Shown here piece by piece: positions 34,801-45,058 of a stretch of DNA of 64,000 nt. The translations under genes and the position numbers were made by a program. The notes beneath the pieces were generated by a model. It was not told where the DNA came from. It did no database searches and saw nothing but the letters and a program-made list of their open reading frames with translations. The stretch is from Blastomussa wellsi (taxonomy: Eukaryota > Cnidaria > Anthozoa > Scleractinia > Plerogyridae), in NCBI GenBank assembly GCA_947652115.1, contig OX393571.1, positions 13,885,176 through 13,949,175 of the forward strand, in the 5' to 3' direction. How positions within the stretch are numbered: the first letter of the stretch is position 1; every line of letters begins with the position of its first letter.

Positions 34801-37800
34801 TAGTAGATGTATAAAAATGATCGAGAGAAGGTGCCTGTCTAGCCAATCAGATGTACGAGTTTCTTCAACACTCAATCGCTCCGTTATGCTAAATATGCTG
34901 CCTCGTACCCAGGCGCGTCCATAATCTTTTGGGGCAGAGGCTTGAGAACGATATATGAAGCGCGAAAAGCTTTGTGTTTACAAGAAGCCTTCCCAGGTTT
35001 ATTGCGCGGGTGACTTTGAGGCGCCTGGGTACGAGGCAGCTAAATATGTACTTATTATTATTATTGATGTAGATGAGTTGTTTATGTAAGAAGAACTAGG
35101 AGGTTTGTGTATACCTGTAAGTAGCCCGCTCTTGCTGCGTAATGGACTGGAGTGTATCCACTGCCATCTTTGTCAATCACTAATGTCTTTGATGCAGTGC
35201 TCTGTCAATGAATACAGAACCGTTTGAAACTATATTACAAAAAAGGTATTTGAAATGGTTGAATTGATTGGACTCGCTTTGTTAGATTTTAGCCAATCAA
35301 ACCATGTGTCCTCAGGGCCACTCGTGGTCAGTCCCAGCTGCGGCACTGGGGACGAGGATGACGTATCTTATTGCAATGGAAGTGACCGCGAGGGAGTCTT
35401 GGATTCTCATTATCTTTCTTTCCCTCTTCTTGAGGACGGATAAAAAGATACATTCTGATTTCTAAACATCTTCATGCCTTCCCAATGCAGGCCTGTATCC
35501 CTGTATCCCCTAGTGACATGGAATAATCGTTCATCACACGCAATTACCTTCATCAAGACTTCCATAGTGGATGAATTCCCGATAGCCACATGCAAGGGCG
35601 AGCGCAGCTCCACATCTTTGAGTGTAATATCGGCCCCTCGGTCCATCAGCAGTTGAACGGTTTCTGTTCCACCCACTGAAGCTGCGAGGTATATTGGGGT
35701 TCGTCCTTGAATGTCGCGGGGATCGACTGTGGCGCCCTATGATACAATAAACGAAAAGAGACCTTTTGTTGATCTTTTTTCCTAGAATGGGCTAATACCC
35801 GAAAAAAGTCTTCGGTACTGTGGATACTGAGAATATATTGGAAAATTATGATAATTATAAGAAAAACAATCTTTTTCATTTTATTTACACACGGTTATAC
35901 TAAGGCGTGATGCTTTATCGAGGAGCCAATATTCCCGAACAAATCGGTATTTTGAAGAGATGGGTTTTGTGGAGTGATCGAGGAAAGCAGAAGAACCCTG
36001 AAAATTCCTCGTGACAATGGCGAGAAACAGCAACAGACAACCCGCATATGTCTGGTCCAGGATTAAAACCCGAGCAACATTGGTGGAAGGTGAGCGCTCT
36101 CATCACTACTGCGCTATTACTTCACTTGACCTGGTGGCTCTTTGTCAATCTCTTGAACTTCCGTTGTTCTGATCAGCTCCAAGGAATACCGCATGGAATA
36201 TTGATATTAAGCAGGGAACGAAATCATCCTTTACATTTTGGACAAAAGAGTGTAGCATTGGCGATGGTCTTCTCGATAAATTGGAACTATCAACGCCATA
36301 AACTTCTTAAAGAGCAATAAATACAACCTAAGAGCTTAGCTAGGGGTTCCTGGGGTGACCGTGACCCCACCCCCCCCCACCCCCACGCTCCTTTGTGGGC
36401 ATTTTTTAAGTAAACAACATACAATACTCAGGTGGCGTAAACGCGCGAATCCGTAGAATCATATATAGTGTCGCCCCCTCCTCCCCCCCCCCCCCCCCCC
36501 GAATTGAAAAATCCTGGATACGCCCCTTCAAACCTAAGAGTCCGGGAACTAATTCGACATTTCCGTGCTTTTACCTGGTCCAGTAGAAAGTTGACTACTG
36601 TGGAATGATTATTGAGTGCTGCGCGGTGAATTGGAACCATTCCTTGGTCGTCCAGGATCTCTTCTTTACAGACTTCACGGTCCTCACTCGTTAGTAACTG
36701 AACAATTTCTAGCGAGCCTTGCGTGCATGCCAGATGGAACGCGGTGCTGTTGTCCGATTCCTGTAGGAAGACAATCGAACATGGCTGCTTTAATGATTTT
36801 CCTTTTGTTACACAATGCCAATAGCAGTCACAGAACAAAGTAGTGGAAAATATTCGGAGAAAATTTTGAAGAGATTTAAGGTTTAGGTTTAGGTTTTTTA
36901 TTTTTTTTTTTTGCATTATTTACAAATTATTTCTACATGAAAGTACATCGCAAGAAGGAAACATAAGCAAACTGAATTACACAAATAATGAAAACTAAAA
37001 TGTACGCAGTGACCAAAGTAGCATAAGCTTTCGAGTTGGCATGAACATGTACGATAGTTTATGTTTGAAACATCCGCACAGGTGTCGAAAAGTCAGTCAC
37101 TAACAGCAGTGATTTTCAGAAGTATCTCCGCCCCGACGATCACACTAAGGTGAATTATTCAAACAATTTACTGTATATATAGAACAGCATTTGATAGCTG
37201 CGTGCCATTGGCCGTTTTTATGCTAGAGACAATAAAGCCGTCTGAGATGTTAAAGCTGTCTCCAGACGACTTAAACGTCTAGTATAAAAATGGTAAATAA
37301 GACAGACTCCTTTAACGTCTGATGACTTTAACGTCTTTTCGTAAGAACGTCCGAACGACGCTCTTAACGGACAGCTTTAACGTCTCAGACGTTAAAGGCG
37401 TCTAGTATAAAAACGGGACGCCATTAACCTGGATACAATCCCGCCATGTTTCCAGCAAGTTGGAAGTCGATTTGTTCGTAAATCCGCTTTTTTATTCTTT
37501 TTTGTGTCAGGCCGTCTACTAAATGCGTCTCGTTTTTATACCAGACGCCTCCAACGTCTTAGACGCCAAAGTCGTCTAGACGACTTTGTCGTCTCTAGCA
37601 TAAAAACGGCCATTGACTTTTAATTCATTATATTTAGGCCAGCCTGAATTTTAATTTAGACGTAAAATTCAGGCTAACTGACATAGTAAATTCGGGATCG
37701 TGTATATAGACTGAAACTCTATGCTAGTATTTATTTATTTACCTTTGATTGCTGCACTTTTGATCCTAGCTTTAAACAAAGACCTACAATCTGAAGAAAA

Positions 37801-40800
37801 AAAGATAAAAAAAAACTTTTAGAGGGGCACATCGAAAATCCAAGGGACGCTTTTCGGTTAATAGAAGCTGTATGATCATGTATAGAAACTGTTTATAGAT
37901 GTTTTTGCGGGCGGATGGCCAAGATCGAGATTGAATCTTGTATGAAATCAGTACTAACATATTTTGACTCATCCTTCTGTTCTGAATTCACTTGATGTTA
38001 TAAAATTAGTGATTTAGAAATTATCCGAGTATTGACGAAACGTTAGAAGTTTAAATTTTGCTGCTGTAATTCTGACCAAACATCCTTATTAACGTTATTC
38101 GCCTACCACAAAAATTTATCAAAATTTAATGGTCTTCTTAAAGCTAAGGGTCACTGTAACGAGAATGACTTAAAAAATTCGAGACTCCAAAATGTATTTA
38201 CAGCATTCGAGAATCCAAAATGTATTTACAGCATTGGAAATCTTGAAAAAGGCTAGGCTGACTTTTTCACGTTCTCCCCTTGTGGCTCTGAAAATAGCTT
38301 AAAACAAATTAAATGGTTCCCAGTTCTTTCAATAAGTTACTTCATAATTTCGTCTTGATATTATAGGAGGCATTTCCTGTGTGAGAGAAACTAGTTTAGA
38401 CATTATCGTAGTTCCGTATCAATAAAAATCCGAATAATCTCAGTGAAAAATATTTAATGAAAGACGATGATATAGAGATTCGTGTGATAAGGCGTCTTCT
38501 AGTTCCTTTCCTTTGTTTTTGTTGTTGTTGTTGTTGTTGTTGTTGTTGCCACCAAACATTTCCTGCACATGCCTTTTCTTGAACTGAAAATAACGCTCAT
38601 TAACAATTAGACTACGAGGCGCAGCCGAGTTGACTATCGCTCATAGAAAGCTCGGGCGAGTAGTCTAATTGTTTTAGTAGAAACTCTGAAGGATTGCATT
38701 CCAAAAAGCTGCCATTTTATGTATTTTAAAGCGAAAAATCCAGAAGAGCAACGCGCGAGAGATCGTTTTCTATCGGCGAATAGAACTGAAAACAGTCGGA
38801 GAACCAATCAGATTCAAGCATTTCCAATTGAACACAGCTGAGTTTCTACTAATTACATTTATACTTGGTAAACCCGTTATGTTAGGCTAGGAGAAGGGGT
38901 TGGTAAAATCCTGGAATTAAAATAAAATTTCCATCGCTAACTGGTTCCTCTATTCTACGGCCAAAAAGAATCAAAGAAGCCTTAAAACCCATTACAAACG
39001 CAAACGGATTCGCTCCTACGAAGGGCTAACGCTCGAAACGTCAGCTCTCGATTCTCTTTACGGTGGCCAATTCACATTATCAACCCAGTTGCTAAAATCA
39101 AATTATATTCTTAAAACGCATTACTGTCATACGTTCTCATGCGTTCTTTAATTATAAACGGGCTTGTTTCTCACCGGTAAATTTCCACTGTCCACAGCAA
39201 GATGAAGCAAAGTGCTTCCTTCATCATCAACATTGTATAGGAGGCCTTCCAAATTCAATTCTTTGTCCTGAACTGAAATAAAAAGCAAAGCAATTTAAAT
39301 ATCTTTAACATCAAAAAACTTGTAAACATGTGTGTGTCACTTAAAAGTGTGTGCGTCTTTTGAAATATCATTTCTTTGGTCGTCCTTACTGATGCTAGCA
39401 GTATGCAGGACGCGTGTCATATATGAACCTAGTAAATGGTCTATCTAGCTCACCAAGAATTCTCGGTAGCTTAATTGGTTAGGGCGCCATACCGGTATCT
39501 GGGGGGCTGGAAGGTCATGGGTTCGAATCTTGCCGGACTCTTTAACATTTCCTGTCTGCTACTGCGCCGAATAATATTATTTAATAGCATAAAATGCAAA
39601 ATTTTTTCATGATATCAAAAATTTAGTAAAGTATGCATTACCAACTCCAGCGAAGTACTCAGCTACGGACTGTGCTCCTTTGGCCACGGCAACACTAAAT
39701 GGAGTCATTTTGTCTTCAGCTGTCTGGGCAATGTCACCTTCGTGTTCAACCTATGCAAACGGACAACTTTTAGGAGAAGTTCACGTTGGAGCACAGGGTT
39801 GGCGCAAGGTTATTGAGGCAGGGTTGGGACAATGCTGATGAAATATTGGTACAATGTTACAGTGACATGATGTTAGTGCGAGATTAATACAAAGTTGGAG
39901 TACAATGCATGTTGGCGCAAAATCGAAGGAAGGTTTTTGAAAATCTTGATTTAAAACAAATTTTCATGCGTTTTATCCTCAACGAAACGTCTGAAAACGA
40001 TGGACGTTTTCGATATATAGGCCGTGATTGAAAGATCAGGAAAGTATGAAAGGGGACGAGGCCTTAGAGCACTGTTTTGAACCAGTTTCATCTAAATTCT
40101 TTCGTAATGTGGTCATAGAGAAACACTTAAAAGTAAAGTCTCCGTGGCTTAAGTGGCCCGTCTGGGTGGAGCCTATTCCGGCGGTAGCGCTGGCATTATT
40201 AAAGCGACCGAGAATATCTCTTCGATCTCTCCTGGATGGGATGCTAGTCCATCGCAGGGTTACCCCCCTCCCCAACATTATTTCGCCAGTACCCATTTAT
40301 ACACCTGGGTGGAGAGAGGCATTGTGAGAGTAAAGTGTCTTGCCCAAGAACACAACGAGTGCCCTGGCCAGGGCTTGTACCCGGACCATTGGATCCGGAG
40401 TTCAGAGCGCTAACCTTCAGGCCACAGCGCCTCCCATTCCTTGCAATTGTGTTTAATAAAATACCCAATTATTTCTTACCAATCGCTTGCAAATATCGAC
40501 GCTGTCCATTTGTGCGGCAATGTGAAGCGGTGTGTAGTCATCAAATCCCTTGGCATTAGCATTGGTTTTGCTATCATTCAACAGCAGCTGAAATATGCAA
40601 CCACAACAACTAATCAGAATGCTTTCAGTATTTTAAGATTAATTTCAAGACTGATAGTGACGGCATCACTGGCTCGGAAGTGTGGCCGGTAGTACTTGCA
40701 ACTGGTTTCTTTCTGTCTTCATACGGCGTTTGTGGCATGGATACTGCCGTTGTTTTTACAACGTTCCTCCGGATCAGGCCTTTGTCTAAATTACCTTTGT

Positions 40801-42176
40801 CTACCTTGAAGGATTTGTTTACATTCCGCCACGATTACCTTCTCCAAACTGTCCGGGAAGGAAGAGCTGGGAGGGGGGGGGACTAAACGATTTCAGAAGC
40901 CCCTCCTTTTAAACCCTTTATAAAAAAAAAATACGAATCCTGTAACCTTACCACCACAATTGCCTCGCTGTCGACCCTCACAGCAGCGTGTAGAGGCGTA
41001 TCTCCTCGCTCATCAAGACACTTAGCATCGGCTCCAGATTTGAGCAGCAATTCCACAATCTTAACATGTTTGCCAAGTATAGCATTGTGCAGTGGCGTCT
41101 TGCCAAATGAGTCCGGGGTATTGACGTCTTTTAAAGGAAGAAGAGTGGATTAAAGAAGCTACATCATCTTGAAAAGTTTAGCCTAAATATTTTTCTCGTC
41201 AGTGTAACAAAGAAGAAGGACATTTGATGCATTTTTAGAAGTGACTTACCAACGCCTTTTCCAAGCAGTTTTTGTACTTCGTCTTCATTTCCTGAAAGCG
41301 CCGCATGGTGCAACTTCTGCAACTTGTTTCCTTTGCTCGCTTTCTAGCAAAAAAGATGCGTAACTGAGCAAATTAGTGTCCACAGACTGATCTACACAAA
41401 CGGCCCAGATTTTACTTTCCGCTACTGAAAAGGACGCACGTATCCTACACTACGGACCGAGAAAACGAGCTAGTGCAGAAGTGCCAACACTGAAACTGTT
41501 CGGCCCGATCAGTCAATTCCTAAATGGTATTGACTTTTTTGATGAAATTTTTATAAAAATTAGGCAAGACTCTTGAATAAAAAAATTCCTGTTCATTTTC
41601 GCTGCAATAGACTGCTCTGGTCGGCCAGTTCTGGCAGTAAAGCGCCTTAAGATATTTGTTATTTCTCTTGCTCTGGAAAAGAAAGTCAAGCGCGCGGGAG
41701 GGCCAAACAGCTTTTTTGCCTGACGCTAGTCAAGTGGGCATCAGTGGCTTCCACGGCCACGAGAAGAAACAGTTTGGCAGTTGGCTCAAATAAAACAGAA
41801 GTGAATGCGAACTTCAGACGTTTTATTTCTACGATTTTTCTAGACTTTTTCGGTGTTTACACGGTCTCATCTAAACATTCGGGGCTTTGGGAAAATTCTC
41901 GAAAGTTATGCAATCCCTCGACTGCGTCTCGGGTTTGCATAACTGTCTCGAATTCTCCCCAGCCCCTTTGTGGGGATATTATGTAAACACGGAAAAAGTA
42001 ATAAAAAAGCCATCAGTGAATATATGATTGGTTCATCCACTGTTTTCTATTCGCAAATATCAAACAATATTGCCTTCTTTGCAATATTTTTCTTAATTTT
42101 TGGCTTAAACATAAAAATGCAATCCTTTAGAGCTTCTACAAAAATAATTAGACCATTCGTCCTCGTTTTCTATGAA

Positions 42177-42209
<33 letters not shown>

Positions 42210-43742
42210 TTGCTCACAGAAAATTGTTATTTGACTTTATTTTCACTGGTCTTCACGAACACTTAATTCCAGTTTTCTCACTAGTGTACTTAAAACACGA
42301 CTTAGAGATGTCTTAAGGACCTTAAGAGTATAATATTTCTCGATGAAAATAATCTTCCCATCGGTAGGTAGATAAGTAACGTGATGTGCTGTTATTCAAC
42401 ACCAACGTGTTACGTGTAGGCTTAATTACGTCAACTCATTAGACATCTAAGAGCTGGTCTTAACAATAGAAATCGCATGCACAGATTTATGTAAGAACAG
42501 CTTCTGAAACGGATATTTTAAGACAGACTTCAAGATATTGCATGAATAACAGTGCCGTTTTCGGTAACAAAATGCCACAGATGGGACCTGATTATGTTGG
42601 GTCCAACTTTGCACGAACGTTAACAAAGTTTGCTAAGGCAGTCATGATCAATTGTTGATTCTATTGAAATCGCTTTGTATTGGTATTTCGCAAATGTAAC
42701 CTGGATGGATGATGAATATAAAATTGTTAATGGACCGACCCGAGCGGGTATGCCTTCGCTAGCTGCCTGAAATCAGTTAGTTCTAAAAGAAAATCGTAAA
42801 GTTGAATAACAAATAGATGAATCTCACCAATTTTCTGTAGGATGTAAAGTTCATCGGTGTTTTTAAATGTTAAAATTGTAAAGCTTGCTTCCGAAATGAC
42901 GGGCCAATATATGCCGATTTTTTTCGCTGAACTCAGTGCAGTAGATGACAAGGGCTGCATGCAAGATATGTGGTGCTAATATATCTGGACCAAATCAATT
43001 TCTTCATAGCAGTGTAGATCATTCAAAATAAAAAGTTATTACATGTCAATAATAATTAATAATTCCGGCTTAACTAAAGTGAAAATTTGATTAAGATAAG
43101 CTCTTCATAAAAAAATATACAAACCCTTACATGTCGCTGAGACCAGTAATTTGTTTTCATAAACACAGCGAGCCTTCTTGATATAAGCTATATCAGTGCT
43201 CACGAGATCACATGCTGTGTTATAACATCCACTCACATCCACTCCCTTTCTTCATAATGTCGTTATAAACATCTCGAATTTAATCGGACCTACAGCTTAC
43301 TGCTTACTCATGCAAATACTTAAGTAAATACTGAACACATTGGGCTTTCAAAAGACATCAAAGTCACCTTCTTACAATAGACTTCACCCGAAAAAAATTG
43401 TTGCCTTTTAGCGCAGGGCGTACCAAATCAATAGAATCCTACCTGGTGATGTAGTTTACGAATAGCATTTTTCGGCTTCCCTATACGCTTCTTGCGAGTG
43501 TTACTGTTAGCGTCCGTATGCGCGTCATTAGCATCTGAACCGTCGGAATTCAAGCTTATTTGACTAAACTTTCTTAAGCTTGTGTTTGATCGCTCTATCG
43601 TGGGACTTTGTGGAGGTGGCATCGAATTTAGGGGTATGTCCTTCTTGTCCCCTTTGGATACAGACCCTGAAGAAGGTTGAAGGTATGAAGTTGGTCTCTT
43701 TTTTAACGCCTGCTTTTGGTATATAATTCCTGGAGTGGCCAT
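19905..43742 (-). CDS. TRPA1: TRPA1-like ankyrin-repeat cation channel, 28 exons
   Basis: Exons (minus): 43742-43443, 41343-41250, 41127-40952, 40587-40480, 39750-39642, 39272-39175, 37790-37743, 36760-36575, 35736-35548, 35201-35115, 34008-33923, 33837-33676, 33484-33370, 32396-32227, 31442-31358, 31159-31103, 30832-30752, 30090-30020, 28742-28571, 26965-26885, 25260-25094, 24190-24130, 23451-23383, 22692-22519, 21832-21764, 21380-21270, 20683-20574, 20031-19905. All phases agree; the product is about 1120 aa (human TRPA1 is 1119). It has a Ser/Thr-rich N terminus (1-100), 16 ankyrin repeats (about 108-640; e.g. KTPLHNA, YTPLHIAA, RTPLHMAA), a pre-S1 linker with HPVC (C733) and K740, S1 at about 745-770, S2 799-820, S3 836-856, S4 864-882, S5 902-922, pore filter MTLGELNY (E944 at human D915), S6 960-985, the IGLAVGDI TRP-like helix, and a C-terminal helix. 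It is a plasma-membrane Ca2+-permeable sensory channel. By my alignment the human electrophile-sensing C621 and C665 are Ser657 and Gly700; C641 is kept (C677). Confidence 0.95.
20770..21020. repeat. Head-to-head copies of a dispersed repeat (possible Penelope-like end)
   Basis: Two inverted copies meet near 20925. Each contains AAACTGTGGTGCTGCG (outer, left copy only), GATAAAACCAAATTAT, GGCCACCGTAAAGAG, GACGTTTCGAGCGTTAGCC and CCTTCGTCGG, or their complements. Other copies are at 31715-31876, 38998-39110 and 52082-52195. The word GACGAAGGGCTAACGCTCGAAAC could fold as a GGGC/GCTC stem with a TAAC loop next to GAAA, reminiscent of hammerhead cores reported in Penelope-like elements. This copy lies in a TRPA intron. 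Confidence 0.65.
22741..23155. repeat. Degenerate (CAAT/CAAC)n low-complexity tract
   Basis: About 400 bp of 4-bp-period sequence (CAATCAATCAAC, ACCAACCAACC) lie in the TRPA intron between the S5 and pore exons. A higher-order unit, CAAACAACCAACTAAACAGC, is repeated several times at 22905-22995. The open frame on the minus strand here is a product of the repeat. Confidence 0.9.
23588..23618. repeat. (GATCGT)n microsatellite
   Basis: Four to five units of GATCGT lie in a TRPA intron. Confidence 0.8.
24403..24605. repeat. Dispersed repeat family R1, long copy
   Basis: It shares the words GAATCTTCCTCATTC, CTCTTTGGTGTTTTT, ACCTTGGTAAACTAC, GAAGGCAATTTTATACATTA and ATGGTGA with a copy at about 49050-49235. 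Shorter or inverted copies are at about 461-546, 10360-10440, 12527-12613, 25920-25990 and 29150-29220. It has no coding capacity. The family is spread across introns and intergenic DNA in both orientations. Confidence 0.7.
25482..25682. mobile_element. MITE-like element with ~25-bp terminal inverted repeats
   Basis: The ends CCTCTGTTTCAAGGCGAGTC (25482 on) and ACCAAGACTTGTTTTGAAAC plus AGAGG (to 25682) are imperfect inverted repeats. Inside is a second inverted pair, CCTTTCATATGGA and TCCATATGAAAGG. The related element is at 9985-10110. It lies in the TRPA intron upstream of the S3-S4 exon. Confidence 0.6.
26480..26518. repeat. Short perfect hairpin
   Basis: GCCATGTTGGAG and CTCCAACATGGC flank a short loop with CCCCTCTGAGGGA. 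It lies in a TRPA intron within other repeat-like sequence. Confidence 0.6.
27160..27640 (+). pseudogene. LINE reverse-transcriptase fragment (CR1-like style), decayed
   Basis: Read on the plus strand with frame changes, this encodes the RT motif LRFGVPQGTCLG followed by LLFEVYASNLFEI, then a degraded region where the YADD box should be (about 27270-27300), then TEFLLIGSRQKV-like and NLGSWFDSNFSMS segments, and a 3' end resembling LWNALP and FKIYLF. Several stops and frameshifts break it. These are motifs of non-LTR retrotransposon RT. It is inserted antisense in the TRPA intron between the S1 and S2 exons and followed by AT-rich sequence. Confidence 0.75.
28016..28538. mobile_element. 523-bp TIR element with TAA target-site duplication
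   Basis: The termini TGCACCTATCAATGT and ACATTGATAGGTGCA are inverted repeats, followed inward by AAGCCCGAGGGGGG and its complement. TAA occurs immediately outside both ends (28013-28015, 28539-28541). A 3-bp TWA duplication fits PIF/Harbinger-type insertion. There is no transposase frame, so it is non-autonomous. A partial copy is at 17590-17838. It sits only 32 bp inside the intron from the TRPA S1 exon donor. Confidence 0.75.
29220..29320. mobile_element. 101-bp TTAA-flanked MITE, copy 1
   Basis: It begins TTAACCCTTTACTGCCCAAG and ends CTTGGGCAGGAAAGGGTTAA, giving near-perfect terminal inverted repeats that include TTAA. TTAA targets are typical of piggyBac-type insertion. It lies in the TRPA intron between exons 30020 and 28742. 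Confidence 0.8.
29334..29434. mobile_element. 101-bp TTAA-flanked MITE, copy 2
   Basis: By reading, this is identical over its full 101 bp to copy 1, in the same orientation, only 13 bp (GGGAGATAGTTTT) away. Both ends carry TTAA. Confidence 0.8.
30606..30688 (-). tRNA. tRNA-Leu(CAG)
   Basis: An intact 83-base class II tRNA. GTCAGGG pairs with TCCTGAC (one G-U), the A box is GGCCGAGCGGTCTAAGG, the anticodon loop TTCAGGT gives CAG, and the T-loop is TTCGAAT. It is on the same strand as TRPA, inside the intron between exons 30752 and 30090. Confidence 0.93.
30884..30982. repeat. Compound (GAT)n/(GGT)n microsatellite
   Basis: A (GAT)n run of about 13 units passes into GGTCATGGT and then (GGT)n, just upstream of the TRPA exon at 30832-30752. 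Confidence 0.9.
31715..31876. repeat. Dispersed repeat copy (possible Penelope-like end)
   Basis: Contains GTTGATAATGTCAATTGGCC, ACCGTAAAGAGATTCAAGAG, GACGTTTCGAGCGTTAGCC and, in inverted order, ACTTCCCACCGACGCAGCACC and TTTCTTTAGAAACTTACCCC. Same family as 20770-21020. It lies in a TRPA intron. Confidence 0.65.
31950..32219. mobile_element. TIR element with TAGAGACGGATCATC ends
   Basis: Bases about 31950-31981 and 32188-32219 are imperfect inverted repeats (ATGGCCCGATTAATAATAG, AGACGGATCATC and GATGATCCGTCT, CTAGTATAATTCGGGCCAT). Internally there are repeated CTGTCCGATAATTCGTC and ATAGTTCGTC words. The subterminal TAGAGAC word is shared with the element at 37210-37611, suggesting related families. 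It ends 8 bp from the TRPA exon at 32227. Confidence 0.7.
32604..32731. mobile_element. 128-bp palindromic foldback element
   Basis: The ends ATGTACTAAAA and TTTTAGTACAT are inverted repeats. The arms continue as ACACCGGAACACC and GGTGTTCCGG with small mismatches around a short AATTTATTGG centre. It lies in a TRPA intron. Confidence 0.75.
33039..33121 (-). tRNA. tRNA-Leu(CAG)
   Basis: The second intact CAG isoacceptor, differing from the 30606 copy at an acceptor-stem position (now GTCAGGA/TCCTGAC, fully paired) and in the variable arm (ACAGATGT). It lies in the TRPA intron between exons 33370 and 32396, on the same strand. Confidence 0.94.
34898..35039. mobile_element. 142-bp TIR element with perfect 9-bp target-site duplication
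   Basis: The termini CTGCCTCGTACCCAGGCGC and GCGCCTGGGTACGAGGCAG are perfect 19-bp inverted repeats. CTAAATATG stands directly outside both ends (34889-34897 and 35040-35048). A 9-bp duplication is the size expected for Mutator-like transposons. There is no coding capacity. It lies in a TRPA intron 67 bp from exon 35115. Confidence 0.85.
37210..37611. mobile_element. ~402-bp TIR element (GGCCGTTTTTATGCTAGAGAC)
   Basis: Bases 37210-37230 and 37591-37611 are 21-bp inverted repeats. Inside are many diverged copies and complements of GACGACTTTAACGTCT-like blocks. ATT occurs next to both ends, a possible 3-bp duplication. There is no transposase frame, so it is non-autonomous. It lies in the TRPA intron between exons 37743 and 36760. 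Confidence 0.75.
38519..38549. repeat. (GTT)n microsatellite
   Basis: About ten GTT units in a TRPA intron. Confidence 0.9.
38615..38690. repeat. Dispersed palindromic repeat
   Basis: ATTAGACTACGAGGCGCAGC and CGAGTTGACTATCG reappear inverted at about 42140-42210 (AACGATAGTCAACTCGG, CTGCGCCTCG). The end TCTAATTGTTTTAGTA also occurs at about 34478-34495. Confidence 0.55.
38998..39110. repeat. Dispersed repeat copy (possible Penelope-like end)
   Basis: Contains CGAAGGGCTAACGCTCGAAA, CGTCAGCTCTCGATTCTC, TTTACGGTGGCCAATTCACA and TTATCAACCCAGTT. Same family as 20770-21020. It lies in a TRPA intron, 65 bp from exon 39175. Confidence 0.65.
39462..39545 (+). pseudogene. tRNA-like sequence (tRNA pseudogene or SINE head)
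   Basis: It has an A-box-like TAGCTTAATTGGTTAGGG and a B-box-like GGTTCGAATC at about tRNA spacing, but the acceptor stem does not pair and the middle (CCGGTATCTGGGGGGC) is not a normal anticodon arm. It is probably a tRNA-derived SINE head or dead tRNA. Confidence 0.5.
40133..40437 (-). mobile_element. tRNA-derived SINE, near full length
   Basis: Minus strand: a tRNA-like head (GTGGCCTGAAGGTTAGCGC; GGTCCGGGTACAAGCCC), then the body CTTGGGCAAGACACTTTACT, CTCTCCACCCAGGTGTATAA, ATGGGTACTGG and CCTGCGATGGACTAGCATCC. The tail runs to about 40133. Same family as 19130-19374. It is inserted in the TRPA intron just after the donor of exon 40587-40480. Confidence 0.8.
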
Positions 43743-43823
43743 TATGGATGAACTGGCTGTCACTATTTTCAGTATCCTCCACAGTTGCACTAAGAAAGCC
43801 GGCCTGCTTTCGTCACACCGTTT
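43443..43823 (-). CDS. TRPA1: TRPA first coding exon, with open frame upstream of the ATG
   Basis: The ATG at 43742 opens 100 codons (MATPGIIYQKQ...) rich in Ser, Pro, Asn and Lys, ending KNAIRKLHHQ at a CAG|GTAGGA donor in phase 0. The next exon resumes with KASKGNKLQKLHHAAL, the first ankyrin repeat. The same frame stays open upstream to an in-frame TAG at 43824-43826, which directly follows a TGTTCCTTAG acceptor-like sequence. So the exon could also start at 43823 in phase 0 and be joined to an upstream exon, giving a longer N terminus. Confidence 0.7.
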
Positions 43824-44985
43824 CTAAGGAACACAGTTATTTCTTCATTACATTCAAGGTCATCTGCTTGTAAATACCTCAGAATGACGAGTACTTAAAC
43901 ATCAAATTATTTACATTTAGTGCCATCAAAGACGCAATTTAAAGCTCCGTTGATTAGAAATCATTCCAGCATATTCGGCCAGTGACGTAGGTCTGTTTAC
44001 AGTACCATGATTAACTCTTTTCACATTTTTAATGTTATTCAGATAAAGGAAACATCGGCTATCAAAAAAAAACTCTGAGTACAAGAAAAGGGAAGTTTAG
44101 AAAGTTCCTCATTTGCTTAACACCGTGAATTTTCAAGACTTAAGATTCTTCAACATATTTTAATGTTCCTGAGTTTAGCATGTTCAGTACTTTGTAATTT
44201 GGCGAACTATTGTAAAAATACTTCTAATTTACAAGTAATTAGTTAAAATCAGTGAACTGTTTTCGTCACGGAATACGCCTCAGTGAGCTGTGTTTTTCAG
44301 TAATATAATATAAGACAGTGCTCAACCTACTAAAAAAACCTTTCCTGGAAATTAATTTAAGTGCCTTTTCTGTAATTATAAATTGCCACTTATTTTTTTT
44401 TTCTGCTGATGTTGCTGTGCGTGGCAGACATGATGGCGATAATTAAATCAGTGAATTATACAAATTAGCCAGTCGGGGCAGAGTTTAAATTCTTTTTGAA
44501 AAAGCTCTGTACCGTCAAAAAAATTGAATGACGATGGACTGTTAACTTTTTATCTATGTATATCACGGAACATCAGCGGCGAAAATCACATTCAGAGAAC
44601 TTAATAAACTCGTCAACGGGTATTTTACCATGTTTTACTACTGGAGCAGGTACGGAACGACTGTGAGACCTATGTTCGCACACAGCTCGTCAAAAAAGAT
44701 GCTAATTTTATATTGGCTAAAATCGTGCGTCACCAGTCACACAGCTTGTGACGCAATTAATTAATGTCACGGTCTTGTTTTTCCGCGTGGTCGCCCAACC
44801 ACGATAAAAGAAGGCCCTGGATTCATAATGAGCCGTACTTGATTTGATATCAACTACTGTAATAAGTGTTTCCGAATCGTTCTTGAATTAGACAATTGAA
44901 AATGTTAAAAGCAAAGTAACGGGTTGTTTTGTCAGATTTGTCAGAAGAAAATCAACTGTAATTTATTCACTAGGTATGTGTGAAT

Positions 44986-45058
44986 GGGGAATTAGCTCAA
45001 GTGGTAGAGCGCCCGCTTAGCATGCGGGAGATACCGGGATCGATACCCGGATTCTCCA
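44986..45058 (+). tRNA. tRNA-Ala(AGC)
   Basis: An intact 73-base tRNA. GGGGAAT pairs with ATTCTCC (one G-U), followed by discriminator A. The A box is TAGCTCAAGTGGTAGAG, the anticodon loop TTAGCAT gives AGC, and the T-arm is CCGGGATCGATACCCGG. A run of nine T follows at 45063, a good Pol III terminator. It lies upstream of the TRPA ATG, on the opposite strand. Confidence 0.96.

Noticed and set aside
39462..39545. A functional tRNA
   Set aside because: The A and B boxes are present, but the acceptor and anticodon stems do not pair.
43564..43782. Alternative frame (VEDTENSDSQFIHNG) in the TRPA first exon
   Set aside because: It runs into a stop before the donor, whereas the MATPG frame continues in phase into the first ankyrin repeat.
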